Below are positions 37,296-47,378 of a stretch of DNA of 64,000 nucleotides, piece after piece. A program made the translations under genes and the position numbers. The DNA is taken from NCBI GenBank assembly GCA_013152205.1, contig JAADGV010000032.1:62001-126000 (forward strand). The letters run 5' to 3'. The stretch is from Planctomycetota bacterium (GTDB lineage Bacteria; Planctomycetota; Planctomycetia; Pirellulales; Lacipirellulaceae). The notes under the pieces were generated by a model, which worked only from the letters and a program-made list of their open reading frames with translations, searched no databases and was not told where the DNA came from. Each line of letters begins with the position of its first letter. Position 1 is the first letter of the stretch.

Positions 37296-38278
37296 CGCCG
37301 CCCTCCTTTGCGACCACCTTTTGCGCCGCCCCGTTGGGCTGCCCCAGTAGCCTTGCCTGCTGCCGCTCGGCGTTTACGTTCTCGCCCCTTGAGTGCCTCT
37401 TGCCTAGAAACAGGCCGCCCCGAAGACTGCTGCCCAGACGCAGGCTTCGGTGCCCGGACATAAGCCTGAAGCTTTTTGACTTCCTCAGGCGTTAGCCGGC
37501 GAGATGCTCCCTTGGGCATTTCTCCAAGGCGGATGGGGCCTACAGCAATTCGGGTGAGCCGCTGCACGCGATGCCCCACTTTGGCCAACAACCGGCGAAT
37601 CTCGCGATTGCGACCTTCGTCGAGCACCATTTCCAAGATCGTGCCGTTCTTACGGCGTGTTTTCACTCGCACGTTCACCGCCCGCACAAATCCTTCGGCC
37701 AAATGAACGCCCTTGCGGACTTGGGCCAAAACCTGTGGCGTCGGGTGGCCAGCAACCTGAACCTCGTACGTCTTTTCGACACCGTGGCGCGGATGGGTGA
37801 GCCCGTTGGCAAGCTCGCCATCGTTGGTAACCAAGATAAGCCCTTCGCTGGCCATATCGAGCCGACCGACATTGAACACCCGTCCCAGGCCCGGCGGCAA
37901 CAGGTCGGTAACCCGAGTGCGCCCCGACGGGTCGCTAGCCGTGCAGACAACGCCTTCAGGTTTGTTCACCGCAAAATAAACCAGCTTGGGCTTTGGCAGG
38001 GGTTCGCCATCGACCTGAATCTGCTGAGTGATGCGATTCACGCGGGTGCCAAGTTCGGTGATAACCTGCCCATCGACCTCGACCCGACCTTCCCGAATTA
38101 GCTCTTCGCACTCGCGTCGGCTAGCAATACCGGCGGCGGCGAGCACTTTTTGAAGCCGTTCGCCAGCGTCGTCAGGCGCCTGTCGCGGCGCGGCGGGTCG
38201 ACGCCGGGCCGGTTTACGCTGCTGAGATACACCGGGAGAGGCCGATTTACTGCGGGATTTACGATCGGGGCGGGCCAT
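37292..38278 (-). CDS. RluB/RsuA-family pseudouridine synthase
   Basis: S4-like ERLQKVLAAAGIASRRECEELIREGRVEVDG; GRLDMASEGLILVTNDGELA; stop overlaps pyrK start (ATGA). Confidence 0.95.
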   Translation of the reverse strand: MARPDRKSRSKSASPGVSQQRKPARRRPAAPRQAPDDAGERLQKVLAAAGIASRRECEELIREGRVEVDGQVITELGTRVNRITQQIQVDGEPLPKPKLVYFAVNKPEGVVCTASDPSGRTRVTDLLPPGLGRVFNVGRLDMASEGLILVTNDGELANGLTHPRHGVEKTYEVQVAGHPTPQVLAQVRKGVHLAEGFVRAVNVRVKTRRKNGTILEMVLDEGRNREIRRLLAKVGHRVQRLTRIAVGPIRLGEMPKGASRRLTPEEVKKLQAYVRAPKPASGQQSSGRPVSRQEALKGRERKRRAAAGKATGAAQRGGAKGGRKGGRR

Positions 38279-38441
38279 GGCGTCGCTGGGGGAAAGAATG
38301 GATTCGAACTAGCTAGGCCAAACGGGGCCCAGCGATTCCGTCCATCATAGACACTGGCCCGACCGAAACCCAGGCCCCAAGCTCCAAACAGCCCCCGTTA
38401 GCGGTGGCGGCCACGCCACCCCAAACAAGGAATACGGTATC

Positions 38442-38735
38442 TCAATACAGCGGCCCAGACGAACGCCAAGGCCCAACAGGCTGCTGCTGGCGAGCGCGGA
38501 TTACCTCAGGCGGCGGCTTTTGAAAGTCAGGCGGTCGACCACCAACAATCTCAGGCCCCATATCATCCGGTGGATACGGATCGAATTGAGTCGCGTTATT
38601 CCGCTGATAACCGGCCGGACCCGGATGCAACAGCCGTGGCTTACGCACCGTCGCCGAACAGGCAGCCAGCATGGGCAACAGTGCGAAGAGTGCAATGGCA
38701 ACGGTGGCTTTTAGGTTCATCATGGCAGCCCACAC
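38442..38735 (-). CDS. Small putative lipoprotein
   Basis: Signal ALLPMLAACSA then proline-rich tail. Confidence 0.65.
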   Translation of the reverse strand: MWAAMMNLKATVAIALFALLPMLAACSATVRKPRLLHPGPAGYQRNNATQFDPYPPDDMGPEIVGGRPPDFQKPPPEVIRARQQQPVGPWRSSGPLY

Positions 38736-38880
38736 TCGGTGACAGAAAAATCACGGGGCGGCGATTGTAGGGACGAACTCAATACGAAGGAAGGCGGGCA
38801 ATCACGCCAGCATTGCCAGCACGCCCTTGAGCAGCCCCCGTTAGCGGTGGCCCCAAATAGAAAACAGCATCAGAACCCTC

Positions 38881-38950
38881 GGGTGCCACTGTCTGGCTCG
38901 TCCAGCAGTGCGAAACGGGTACTAGGATTCCACTGCTGGGCGTGGCACCC
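38881..38950. repeat. Degenerate second copy of the 30956-31035 hairpin element (right arm ~10 nt shorter)
   Basis: Left arm GGGTGCCACTGTCTGGCTCGTCCAGCAGTG; 20-nt loop of similar sequence; right arm CACTGCTGGGCGTGGCACCC. Confidence 0.92.
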
Positions 38951-38980
38951 AGAATCCCTCAATGCAAGCCTGCCGGACCA

Positions 38981-39952
38981 CTACCTATCCGGCAGATAAG
39001 CATCAAGCAAAACAACATCCCCATCGCCGATCGCTTCTACCCGACCAGCCGCCGCAGGCAGCAGACAGGTCTCGCCCGCCACAAACTTTTCGCCCGCGAT
39101 CTCAACCGCCCCCTCCAGAATGGCCAACAAATGAAAACGGTCGTCTCCGCCGAAGGTTTGGGCCGCGTTGCCGTGGCAACGGTCGAGAACAAACTTATCG
39201 CAGTCGACCAAGCGTTGCCGCCCTGCCCTGCCGGTCGAGATTGGCTGCTGAGGGACAACCGGGCCACGCGAAAAATCGATGGTCGCCAGCGACTCGTCGA
39301 CGTGAAGTTGCCGAGGGTTGCCGTCAGCGCCCACACGATTCCAATCGAACAGCCTGAAGGTCGTGTCGCTCGCCTGCTGGATCTCAGCGATAAGAAGTCC
39401 CGCCCCCAAAGCATGAACCGTCCCCGCCTCGATGAAAATACAATCGCCCACCTGCGGCTCGAACTCATGTAGGCAAGCATCGCAAGTCCCTGCCTCTAGC
39501 GCCGAGCGGAGAGCCTCGCGAGTAACATCGGGTTTCAGGCCCGCATAGACTTTGCTGCCAGGGTCGGCGGCAAGAACAATCCAAGCCTCGGTTTTTCCCA
39601 AATCGGGCGGAACGAGTTTGGCCCCTTGCTCGTCGTTGGGATGAACCTGTACCGAAAGGGCCCGATTGCAATCCAGAAACTTGAACAACAGCGGAAACTG
39701 AGTTTCGTCGGCATGTTGGCCCAACAGTTCGACGGCATGGCCGGAAACGATTTCCCGCAAGGTCTTGCCAGCAGCCGGTCCCGACAATACGACACTCTGG
39801 TCCTGACCGTGATCGACGACTTCCCAACTCTCGGCATAGTCGTCGCCAACGCCGATCGACTTACCAAGCACCGTCGCCAAACGACGACCGCCCCACAGGT
39901 AGCGTCGAAACAACGGCTGAAACCGCAGCGGATAGTCAAAGGTGAAACTCAT
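38981..39952 (-). CDS. manA: Mannose-6-phosphate isomerase, class I-like
   Basis: RYLWGGRRLATVLGK, VQVHPNDEQG, GKTEAWIVLAADPGSKVYAGL, FIEAGTVHALGAGLLIAEIQQASDTTFRLFDW. Confidence 0.93.
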   Translation of the reverse strand: MSFTFDYPLRFQPLFRRYLWGGRRLATVLGKSIGVGDDYAESWEVVDHGQDQSVVLSGPAAGKTLREIVSGHAVELLGQHADETQFPLLFKFLDCNRALSVQVHPNDEQGAKLVPPDLGKTEAWIVLAADPGSKVYAGLKPDVTREALRSALEAGTCDACLHEFEPQVGDCIFIEAGTVHALGAGLLIAEIQQASDTTFRLFDWNRVGADGNPRQLHVDESLATIDFSRGPVVPQQPISTGRAGRQRLVDCDKFVLDRCHGNAAQTFGGDDRFHLLAILEGAVEIAGEKFVAGETCLLPAAAGRVEAIGDGDVVLLDAYLPDR

Positions 39953-40022
39953 ATGCCTGCCCCGTATCTCCTCATCCGTCCCCCCAATGACAAATGACCA
40001 CTGTCAAATAACGATTAAAAAA

Positions 40023-40235
40023 TCCGTAATACTTCAGCCATCTGAAGTAATAGAACGCGGATGAACACAGATCCGACGGATTTTCACGGATACAAAAAGA
40101 AGATTGTTGAAGTCATAGGGGCTAAAGATCGAAATAGACGGTTGACCAGAATCGTCTTGTCATCTGCGACAATCTGCTAAATCAGCGTTCATCTGTGTTC
40201 TATTCTGCTTCACTCGGCTGAAGTGTTACAAAAAT
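40023..40235. repeat. ~210-bp intergenic element with imperfect inverted arms
   Basis: Left ACTTCAGCCATCTGAAGTAATAGAACGCGGATGAACACAGAT; right arm reverse complement ACTTCAGCCGAGTGAAGCAGAATAGAACACAGATGAACGCTGAT. Confidence 0.75.
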
Positions 40236-40684
40236 CCCCACTCATCCCTGTGATATAATAGTCCCTTCCCAAGACTCCCCCCACCCAGAAAACCGCAACA
40301 CCACATCTCTGCCGTCTCAGCGTCTCTGCGGGAGCCCCCCCGGCCAAATATTCTTGTAGAATCCGCCCCACCAATCCGCGATAATACCGCCAACGCACGG
40401 CTGCCCCCAACTTCATCATTCGTCATTCGGATTTCGTCATTTAGCAACCAAACCAACCCAAAAAGGACAATACCTCCCCCTTCCGCACTGCAAATTCAGC
40501 ATTCCGCATTAAATATTGTCCACCTCAATGGGGCCCCCCCCGCAATTCGTGCCAAAACTAACCCACCAAACACTACCATAGCAGCACCAAGCAACCCCAA
40601 TTTGTCCACTTTCGCCCGCAGGCGCGGACAAATTGCGCCCACGCCATCCGAACCCCCAAAAAAGCAACCAGAGAAAGATTAAAT

Positions 40685-43600
40685 ATGTCCGTGCTAAAAC
40701 TACTCCTGAGTTGCTGCTGCTGGGTGCTGCTAAGCACATGGACGTTTGCTGCGGACGATGATGGCGACGCTGACGATACGTTTGCCTCGATGGTGCGTCC
40801 GACGCCGCATCTGTCGCCCGCCGAAGAGCAGAAGTCGTTTACGCTGCCCGCCGGGTTCGAAATCCAGCTATTCGCCGCCGAGCCGCAGATTGCCAAACCG
40901 CTGAACATGGCATTCGACGATCGGGGAAGGCTGTGGATCACCAACACGGTGGAATATCCTTATGCAGCCCCAGACGATCGCCCGGGGCGAGATAGCATCC
41001 GAATTCTGGAGGACACCAACAACGACGGACGGGCTGACAAGATCACAACCTTTGCCGACGGGCTGAACATCCCGATGGGTTTGTTGCCCTATCGAGACGG
41101 CGTGATTGTGTTCAGCATCCCGAATATCTGGCACCTACGCGATACCAACGGCGATGGCAAAGCCGATCTACGGACAAAGCTCTACGGGCCGTTTGGTGTC
41201 GATCGCGACACCCATGGGTTGAACAACGCTTTTCGCAGGAACTACGACGGGTGGATCTACGCTTGCCACGGGTTCAACAATCACACCACCGTACAGGGCA
41301 CCGATGGCCATGTGGTGAAGATGCACTCGGGCAACACCTATCGCTTCCGAGTGGATGGCTCGCGGATCGAGCAATTTTCGCATGGGCAGGTGAACCCCTT
41401 TGGGATGGCGTTCGATTCTCGCGGAGACATCTTTACCGCCGACTGTCACAGCAAGCCGATCTATCAACTGCTACGAGATGGGTACTACCCTAGCTTTGGA
41501 CGCCCGCACAACGGCCTCGGGTACGTACCGCCGATGATGGACCATCTACACGGTTCAACCGCCATCTCAGGAATCTCGGTCTACGAAGACGATCGCTTTC
41601 CCGAAGCACTGCGCGGAACGATATTCTCGGGCAACGTAATGACATGCCGAATCAACCACAACTCGTTGGTAAAACACGGCTCAACATATTTGGCGAAAGA
41701 GGAGGACGACTTTCTCATATCCTCAGACCCTTGGTTTCGGCCCGTCGACATCCAGCTTAGCCCCGATGGCTCGCTGTTCGTCTCCGACTTTTATAACCGG
41801 ATTATTGGACACTATGAGGTGCCGCTTGAGCATGAGGGACGAGATCGGACGAGTGGCCGAATCTGGCGAATCGTGAAAACAGGGAAGACGACTCCTCGTC
41901 AAATTGATCTAACCACCCTCCCCAGCGCCGAGTTGGTTCAGACTCTAGCAAGCCCGAACCAAACGCAGCGATTTTTGGCAATCAATCGATTGGTCGACTA
42001 CGCCAACGACCAAACAGCAGAGGAAGTAAAGCAGTTTTTCAATCAATCCGTCTCCCCAGATGGTCGCAGCTGTGCGCTATGGGTTTTAGAACGGTTGAAG
42101 CACCTCGGAGACAAAACGCTGGCAGCTTCGGCAAGCGATCCTTCGTCGACACTACGCACCCATGCGATGAAAATCTTGGCCGAACGTAGCGAGTGGACAC
42201 CCAAACAACGGGCGATGGTACTCCACAGCTTGCAAGACGACGATGCCTTTGTGCGACGAGCCGCAGCCGACGGGCTGTCGCTGCACCCTCAAGCCGATCA
42301 GGTTGCCGTATTGGTAAAGATGTTGCGAGAGGTCGATACGGCCGACACACACTTGCGATATGTTTTTCAACAGGCCTTGCTTAATAATTTGCAAAGCGAG
42401 CAGGAGTTCGCCGTGCTGGCTGACATAAAACTAAGCGACTCCGATCGCGACCGAATCGCTGAGGTGTTGCTGGCAAGTCCGACGGCAGACTCGGCTTCGT
42501 TTCTGTTGCCCTATGTGGCTAAGCGGACGAGCCGCAATGAACGGCTTTCGACTTTTTTACAGCACATCTCTCGTTATTTACCGACGGGCGAAATTCCGCA
42601 ACTGGTGAAATTAGTGCGTGCGAAGGTCGACCAAGATATCGACACACAGTCCGAATTGCTGCTAGCCATCGTTAACGGTCAGCGTCAGCAAGGGGCACCT
42701 CTGGGGGATGCCATTCGGCAATGGGCTGTTGATCTTGCCTCGGAGTTATTAGATTCGGTGGGCCTGAGTGGGCTGGGGTGGGTACACCTGGACGACAAAG
42801 ACGGCAATGGCGCAGTGCCTTGGGGCATGCGTCCCTTGCTCTCGACAGACGGGCGTAGAGACCCCCTATTTATCGATAGCCGAACGGGGGGCGAACAAGC
42901 GACCGGGGCCTACCGTTCGCCTTCGTTTTCGATTCCTTCGCAATTTTTGTTTTACCTGGCTGGGCATCGGGGGGCTCCGCCAAATGAGCCGCATGAGCTT
43001 ACTCGGGTTGAACTGCACGATGCAAACACAGACGAAATACTGGCCTGTGCGTTCCCCCCGCGACACGACACGGCCCGAAAGATCGAATGGCAACTGGCCG
43101 AAGTTGCTGGCCGGAATGGATATTTGAAGATCGTCGACGGTGATTCGGCCAGCGGATTCGCCTGGTTGGCCGTAGGGCGGTTTGTGCCTTTGGTGGTAGA
43201 ACTGCCAACAGCCGACCCGGCTTTAATGTCAAAACGCCTAGAGGCAGCGGCCCAACTGGCAACCGAGTTGCACTTGGCGAGCCTGAAACCCCAATTGGGC
43301 GAGGTACTACGAAATGTGGTTTCAGGGTCGACCGATGCTCAAACCGTGGCGAAGGCAATCGCCAGTCTCGCAAAGGACAGTCGGTTATACGCACTAATTC
43401 CGGGATTGGCCGCGAGTGAAACATCCTCAGAATTGCGACGACAGATTGTAGAAACCCTTGCGAGCGACGATTTGCAAACCGTCGCAAGCGTCTTGTCGGC
43501 AGTTGCCAAGGCGGTGCCTTCGGCAGTTCAGCAACAGATGGCCGAACAGTTGATTCAAGATCGAGTGGGTGCTGCGCAGTTGTTGCAATTGGTCGAGGCA

Positions 43601-44185
43601 GGCCAATTCTCCCCCCGCGTGCTATTGCATCCGGTAGTGGCACAAGCCTTGCCCCAACTGCTGTCCGACGAGCAACAAGCCGCAGTTCAATCTCTGACGG
43701 CTGACTTGCCTGCCCTGTCGGAGCAGTTGCAAACAGTAATCGCCGCTCGCCTGCAAGGCTACCCCAAGGCGACACCTTCGCTCGAACGCGGCTTGGCGGC
43801 CTTTGAAAAGCATTGCTCGATATGCCATCGAATTGGCAAAACGGGGGCACTCGTGGGGCCGCAACTAGACGGAATCGGCGATCGTGGCCTTCAGCGATTG
43901 CTCGAAGACATGCTCGACCCAAACCGCAATGTCGACTCGGCGTTTCGTACTTCGACGATTGTGATGGACTCGGGCAAGGTGTTAACAGGCCTATTCCGAC
44001 GCAAGGAAGGGGCCGTCTTGGTGTTTGCAGGCAGCGATGGCAAAGAGTTTAATGTCGCCGAGGAAGAAATCGAAGAACGGATCGAATCACCCGTGTCGCT
44101 GATGCCCTCGGGCTTTACCGAGGCGATCAATGAAGACATGTGCTACGACTTGCTGGCCTACTTGCTGGCCGAACGCGGGAAATGA
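40685..44185 (+). CDS. PVC-type heme-binding CxxCH / membrane-bound dehydrogenase-like protein
   Basis: Signal peptide, N-terminal beta-propeller-like sequence, C-terminal FEKHCSICHRIG...ALVGPQLDGIGDRG. Confidence 0.92.
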   Translation: MSVLKLLLSCCCWVLLSTWTFAADDDGDADDTFASMVRPTPHLSPAEEQKSFTLPAGFEIQLFAAEPQIAKPLNMAFDDRGRLWITNTVEYPYAAPDDRPGRDSIRILEDTNNDGRADKITTFADGLNIPMGLLPYRDGVIVFSIPNIWHLRDTNGDGKADLRTKLYGPFGVDRDTHGLNNAFRRNYDGWIYACHGFNNHTTVQGTDGHVVKMHSGNTYRFRVDGSRIEQFSHGQVNPFGMAFDSRGDIFTADCHSKPIYQLLRDGYYPSFGRPHNGLGYVPPMMDHLHGSTAISGISVYEDDRFPEALRGTIFSGNVMTCRINHNSLVKHGSTYLAKEEDDFLISSDPWFRPVDIQLSPDGSLFVSDFYNRIIGHYEVPLEHEGRDRTSGRIWRIVKTGKTTPRQIDLTTLPSAELVQTLASPNQTQRFLAINRLVDYANDQTAEEVKQFFNQSVSPDGRSCALWVLERLKHLGDKTLAASASDPSSTLRTHAMKILAERSEWTPKQRAMVLHSLQDDDAFVRRAAADGLSLHPQADQVAVLVKMLREVDTADTHLRYVFQQALLNNLQSEQEFAVLADIKLSDSDRDRIAEVLLASPTADSASFLLPYVAKRTSRNERLSTFLQHISRYLPTGEIPQLVKLVRAKVDQDIDTQSELLLAIVNGQRQQGAPLGDAIRQWAVDLASELLDSVGLSGLGWVHLDDKDGNGAVPWGMRPLLSTDGRRDPLFIDSRTGGEQATGAYRSPSFSIPSQFLFYLAGHRGAPPNEPHELTRVELHDANTDEILACAFPPRHDTARKIEWQLAEVAGRNGYLKIVDGDSASGFAWLAVGRFVPLVVELPTADPALMSKRLEAAAQLATELHLASLKPQLGEVLRNVVSGSTDAQTVAKAIASLAKDSRLYALIPGLAASETSSELRRQIVETLASDDLQTVASVLSAVAKAVPSAVQQQMAEQLIQDRVGAAQLLQLVEAGQFSPRVLLHPVVAQALPQLLSDEQQAAVQSLTADLPALSEQLQTVIAARLQGYPKATPSLERGLAAFEKHCSICHRIGKTGALVGPQLDGIGDRGLQRLLEDMLDPNRNVDSAFRTSTIVMDSGKVLTGLFRRKEGAVLVFAGSDGKEFNVAEEEIEERIESPVSLMPSGFTEAINEDMCYDLLAYLLAERGK

Positions 44186-44307
44186 TTCCTTGGGAGGTCC
44201 GTTGTGTGGTCCCAAATCCGTTGGTATTATAGGAACCTAAGACTTATTGAATTGAGTCTGTAGTTATCTCTGATCTTTCATAATCGCCCTCCGCCCTGCC
44301 CTCGCCC

Positions 44308-45363
44308 ATGCCCGCCTCTGAACAGGAAACACACCTCGAGAAGACAAAGATGTCTTTCTTCGATCATCTTGAGGAGTTGCGGACGGCGCTAATGAAGTCG
44401 ATTCTGGCGCTGGTACTCGGCACCCTGGTGGGGTTGCTCCTAGGCTGGTCGGTGGTCGACTACATCCAAACCCCGTTGCGCGAAGCTTTGGTCAAGTTCT
44501 ATCAAGGGCAAGCTCGCGAAGATATCGTTGCTCGCCTGAACCAGATGGAGTCCGAAGGCACCGATGTGCCCGAGGATATCGAGGGATACGCCAAGTCGTT
44601 GGCCGAAGATGGGATGGCACCCCAAGACTTCTACTTCGACGCCGACGAGCTACGAAGGGCCTTGAAGCTGGAGTTACCCGCCAAGGAACCGGCGGAAGGC
44701 GTTGCTCCTCGCGAAACGATGATTCGCTTGCGAGGATTCAAACCACTAGAAGACGATCCGCGTCTGAACTTGATTAGCACGGCTGGGCATGAGCCGTTTA
44801 TGGTGTACGTCAAGGCTTCGCTGGTCGTGGGAGCGATGATCGCAAGCCCTTTTATCTTCTTCTTCATCTGGGATTTCGTTGCAGCAGGGCTTTATAACAA
44901 CGAGCGGAAGTACGTCTATCTGTTTCTGCCGATCAGTTTGGGGCTCTTCTTTGCCGGGGCGGCGTTGGCGTTTTTCTTGGTCTTCGATTTCGTTCTGGAG
45001 TTTCTATTCTGGTTTAACGACAAGATGGGCATCAACCCGACGCCGCGGATTAACGAGTGGATGAGCTTCGTGCTGATCTTGCCGCTAGGGTTCGGCGTGA
45101 GCTTCCAGTTGCCGTTGGTCATGCTGTTCTTGGAGCGGATCGGTATTTTCACGGTCGACGTTTATCTGAAAAAATGGCGAGTTGCCGTTTTGGTGATTGC
45201 CGTGCTCTCGATGTTCTTAACCCCTGCCGACCCGGGCAGCATGATGCTAATGGCGGTGCCGCTGGTGGTGCTATACTTCGGCGGCATCCTGATGTGTCAT
45301 TTCATGCCTCGACCGACGAAGTCGACCGGAGATGGGCCGAAAGAAGACAAGTCGTCGGGCTAG
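44308..45363 (+). CDS. tatC: Sec-independent protein translocase TatC with enlarged first loop
   Basis: MSFFDHLEELRTALMKSI; FVLILPLGFGVSFQLPLVMLFL; SMFLTPADPGSMMLMAVPL. Confidence 0.95.
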   Translation: MPASEQETHLEKTKMSFFDHLEELRTALMKSILALVLGTLVGLLLGWSVVDYIQTPLREALVKFYQGQAREDIVARLNQMESEGTDVPEDIEGYAKSLAEDGMAPQDFYFDADELRRALKLELPAKEPAEGVAPRETMIRLRGFKPLEDDPRLNLISTAGHEPFMVYVKASLVVGAMIASPFIFFFIWDFVAAGLYNNERKYVYLFLPISLGLFFAGAALAFFLVFDFVLEFLFWFNDKMGINPTPRINEWMSFVLILPLGFGVSFQLPLVMLFLERIGIFTVDVYLKKWRVAVLVIAVLSMFLTPADPGSMMLMAVPLVVLYFGGILMCHFMPRPTKSTGDGPKEDKSSG

Positions 45364-45458
45364 TCAGGCGACCGGCAGATAGAAATTTGCCAGCCTTCGC
45401 TCGGTGGTAAAATCAGCACGTCGAGTTTAGGTTGGTAAATTCTCATCTGCTGATCGTC

Positions 45459-47210
45459 TTACATCGCTTTTTCCAGACTATCGGGCTCAGTACTAGTGCG
45501 CCCAGAAATCTTGTCGAAGTTGTTTATCTGAACGACGAAGATCGTGATACCGGCGACCAAGTAGCCGACGGTTCCACACACATAAGCAACGTAGAACGGA
45601 ACGCTCTGTGAAGAAAAGTCACTGAGAGAATTTTCAGAAAATCCATAGGCAGGAAATCCCAACAAAAACGGAAGACAAGGTGCTAAGAGCAATGCCTCGC
45701 TTCCATCATTGCCGCCGCCGTTCATCATGACGGTACAGCAGCAGAATAAATAACCTCCGCCACAGAAGAAAAGCGTAGCCAGGGTGGCGCCCATCGCTCG
45801 CATGGTAGTGAGTGAACGGAGCGAGTAGAGCAGGCCCAGACTCACCGCGAACCAAACGGTAATCAACAGAGTCATCAGTGCCGTTAGCGCCGCAAGGACG
45901 AACAGAGGCTCTAAAAAAATGCCCAACAACCAAGCAAGCGTCAACATAGCAAGAGGCCAGCGCAGGGCGTAGAGGCAACCACAGGCTTTCCCCCAGAGGA
46001 TTTCTTTGCCGGTCATCGGAGTCGCTAACAGTGCCAACCAGCAGTCGCTTTCTTTTTCGCTGGTGATGCTGCCTGCCGCTTTGGTGGCGAGCAGAACGAG
46101 AATACCCGAGCCTAATAGCGCTGACATTGAAATGAGACTGGCTAAGTAGTCGCTGCGGGAAGACGCCGCGTTTCCATTGAAAACTTCATAGAGAAAAGGA
46201 AGGACGATGCCGATAAAAACCACTCCGAATAGTAACATCTTCGCAATACGGCCGACGATGCCTTCCTGCGCGCCTGCACTACGCGAAAAAACTTCTTTCC
46301 AAATCATGGGCGAGTTGCCGAGTGGGCGCCGCCAGCGGGGCAGTTCAAAGGAGCGAAATCGTGGCCTGCTTTTCTTCACGCCACGGGTTGCCTCTCTGAG
46401 ATGTACGCGCCGGACGGCGGCGATGGCTAACAGGGTTGCTAGAAACGAAAGCAGTAGTTGGAGTGCGACGGCTTCGAATAACAGGGGCAAGTCGATTCCC
46501 CTCATCAAGGCAGTGCCCAAGATATAGGCCGGATTGACCATATGCAGGGTATCGAGAATCGGCATCGCCACCGAGTGCCAAACGTTGGTGCCAGAAAACC
46601 ACCTTACCCCGATGCTCTGGATAAACCCGGGCAAGATTAAGAAGACAGCCAGCAGGGTGTAGACGCGAGTCGTGGCATCGCGGGTGCGCGGAGACCAGAC
46701 TGAGACGCAAACGCTGATCGTCGTGAGCATGACAGCCGTACTGCCTGCGAGCAAAAATGTGCCAAGCAACAGCTCGGTGGAAATGCCACCCAACATGCGA
46801 AAAATAAACAGAACCGGCAGGCCGACCAAGATGAACTGGCCGAGTAGACAAAGTCGGGCGATGATTTTCCCAAGAACGATTTCGTGGTTGGCGAGATCGG
46901 TGGCAAAGAGGTATTCGATCGTGCGGCGTTCTCGCTCTGAGGCGATGGTGCCGACCGCCATGGCGGGGCCGATGGCCAGAATCGAAAAGATTTGCAACCA
47001 ACTGAAACTCATAAACAAAGCGGTAGCAATTTTCTGCCCCGTTTGAATCGACATTTTTTCTTGCTCGTTACCGGCAAACGTTCTCGTTTGCGAATAGGCT
47101 CCCCAGAGTACCAGGAGCATCAACATGCCGTAGACGACTCGCAACAGAAAGTAGCGGCGACGGCGAGCAAGCGTAACGAGTTCGACGCGAAAGATCGGAC
47201 CTAGCAGCAT
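45459..47210 (-). CDS. ABC-2 type transporter permease
   Basis: ASERERRTIEYLFATDLANHEIVLGKI; ITSEKESDCWLALLATPMTGKEILWGK; many TM helices. Confidence 0.85.
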   Translation of the reverse strand: MLLGPIFRVELVTLARRRRYFLLRVVYGMLMLLVLWGAYSQTRTFAGNEQEKMSIQTGQKIATALFMSFSWLQIFSILAIGPAMAVGTIASERERRTIEYLFATDLANHEIVLGKIIARLCLLGQFILVGLPVLFIFRMLGGISTELLLGTFLLAGSTAVMLTTISVCVSVWSPRTRDATTRVYTLLAVFLILPGFIQSIGVRWFSGTNVWHSVAMPILDTLHMVNPAYILGTALMRGIDLPLLFEAVALQLLLSFLATLLAIAAVRRVHLREATRGVKKSRPRFRSFELPRWRRPLGNSPMIWKEVFSRSAGAQEGIVGRIAKMLLFGVVFIGIVLPFLYEVFNGNAASSRSDYLASLISMSALLGSGILVLLATKAAGSITSEKESDCWLALLATPMTGKEILWGKACGCLYALRWPLAMLTLAWLLGIFLEPLFVLAALTALMTLLITVWFAVSLGLLYSLRSLTTMRAMGATLATLFFCGGGYLFCCCTVMMNGGGNDGSEALLLAPCLPFLLGFPAYGFSENSLSDFSSQSVPFYVAYVCGTVGYLVAGITIFVVQINNFDKISGRTSTEPDSLEKAM

Positions 47211-47378
47211 AACACCCCCGGAAATCCACCCACTAGAAGAGAGGCGTCATCCTAACGGGTAGAAGGTTAATTCTCTAGCGCAATCCGGGGAGGGGATGTT
47301 TGATTTATGATGTTTGATTGTTGATCTTTTCCGAGAGTTGGGGCGTGAACCGACTCTAGGTTGCGAATGGCCCGGCTT

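Noticed and set aside
42999-43922. 307-aa minus-strand ORF
   Set aside because: Antisense to the PVC-type heme protein C-terminus; Arg/Pro-rich shadow translation.
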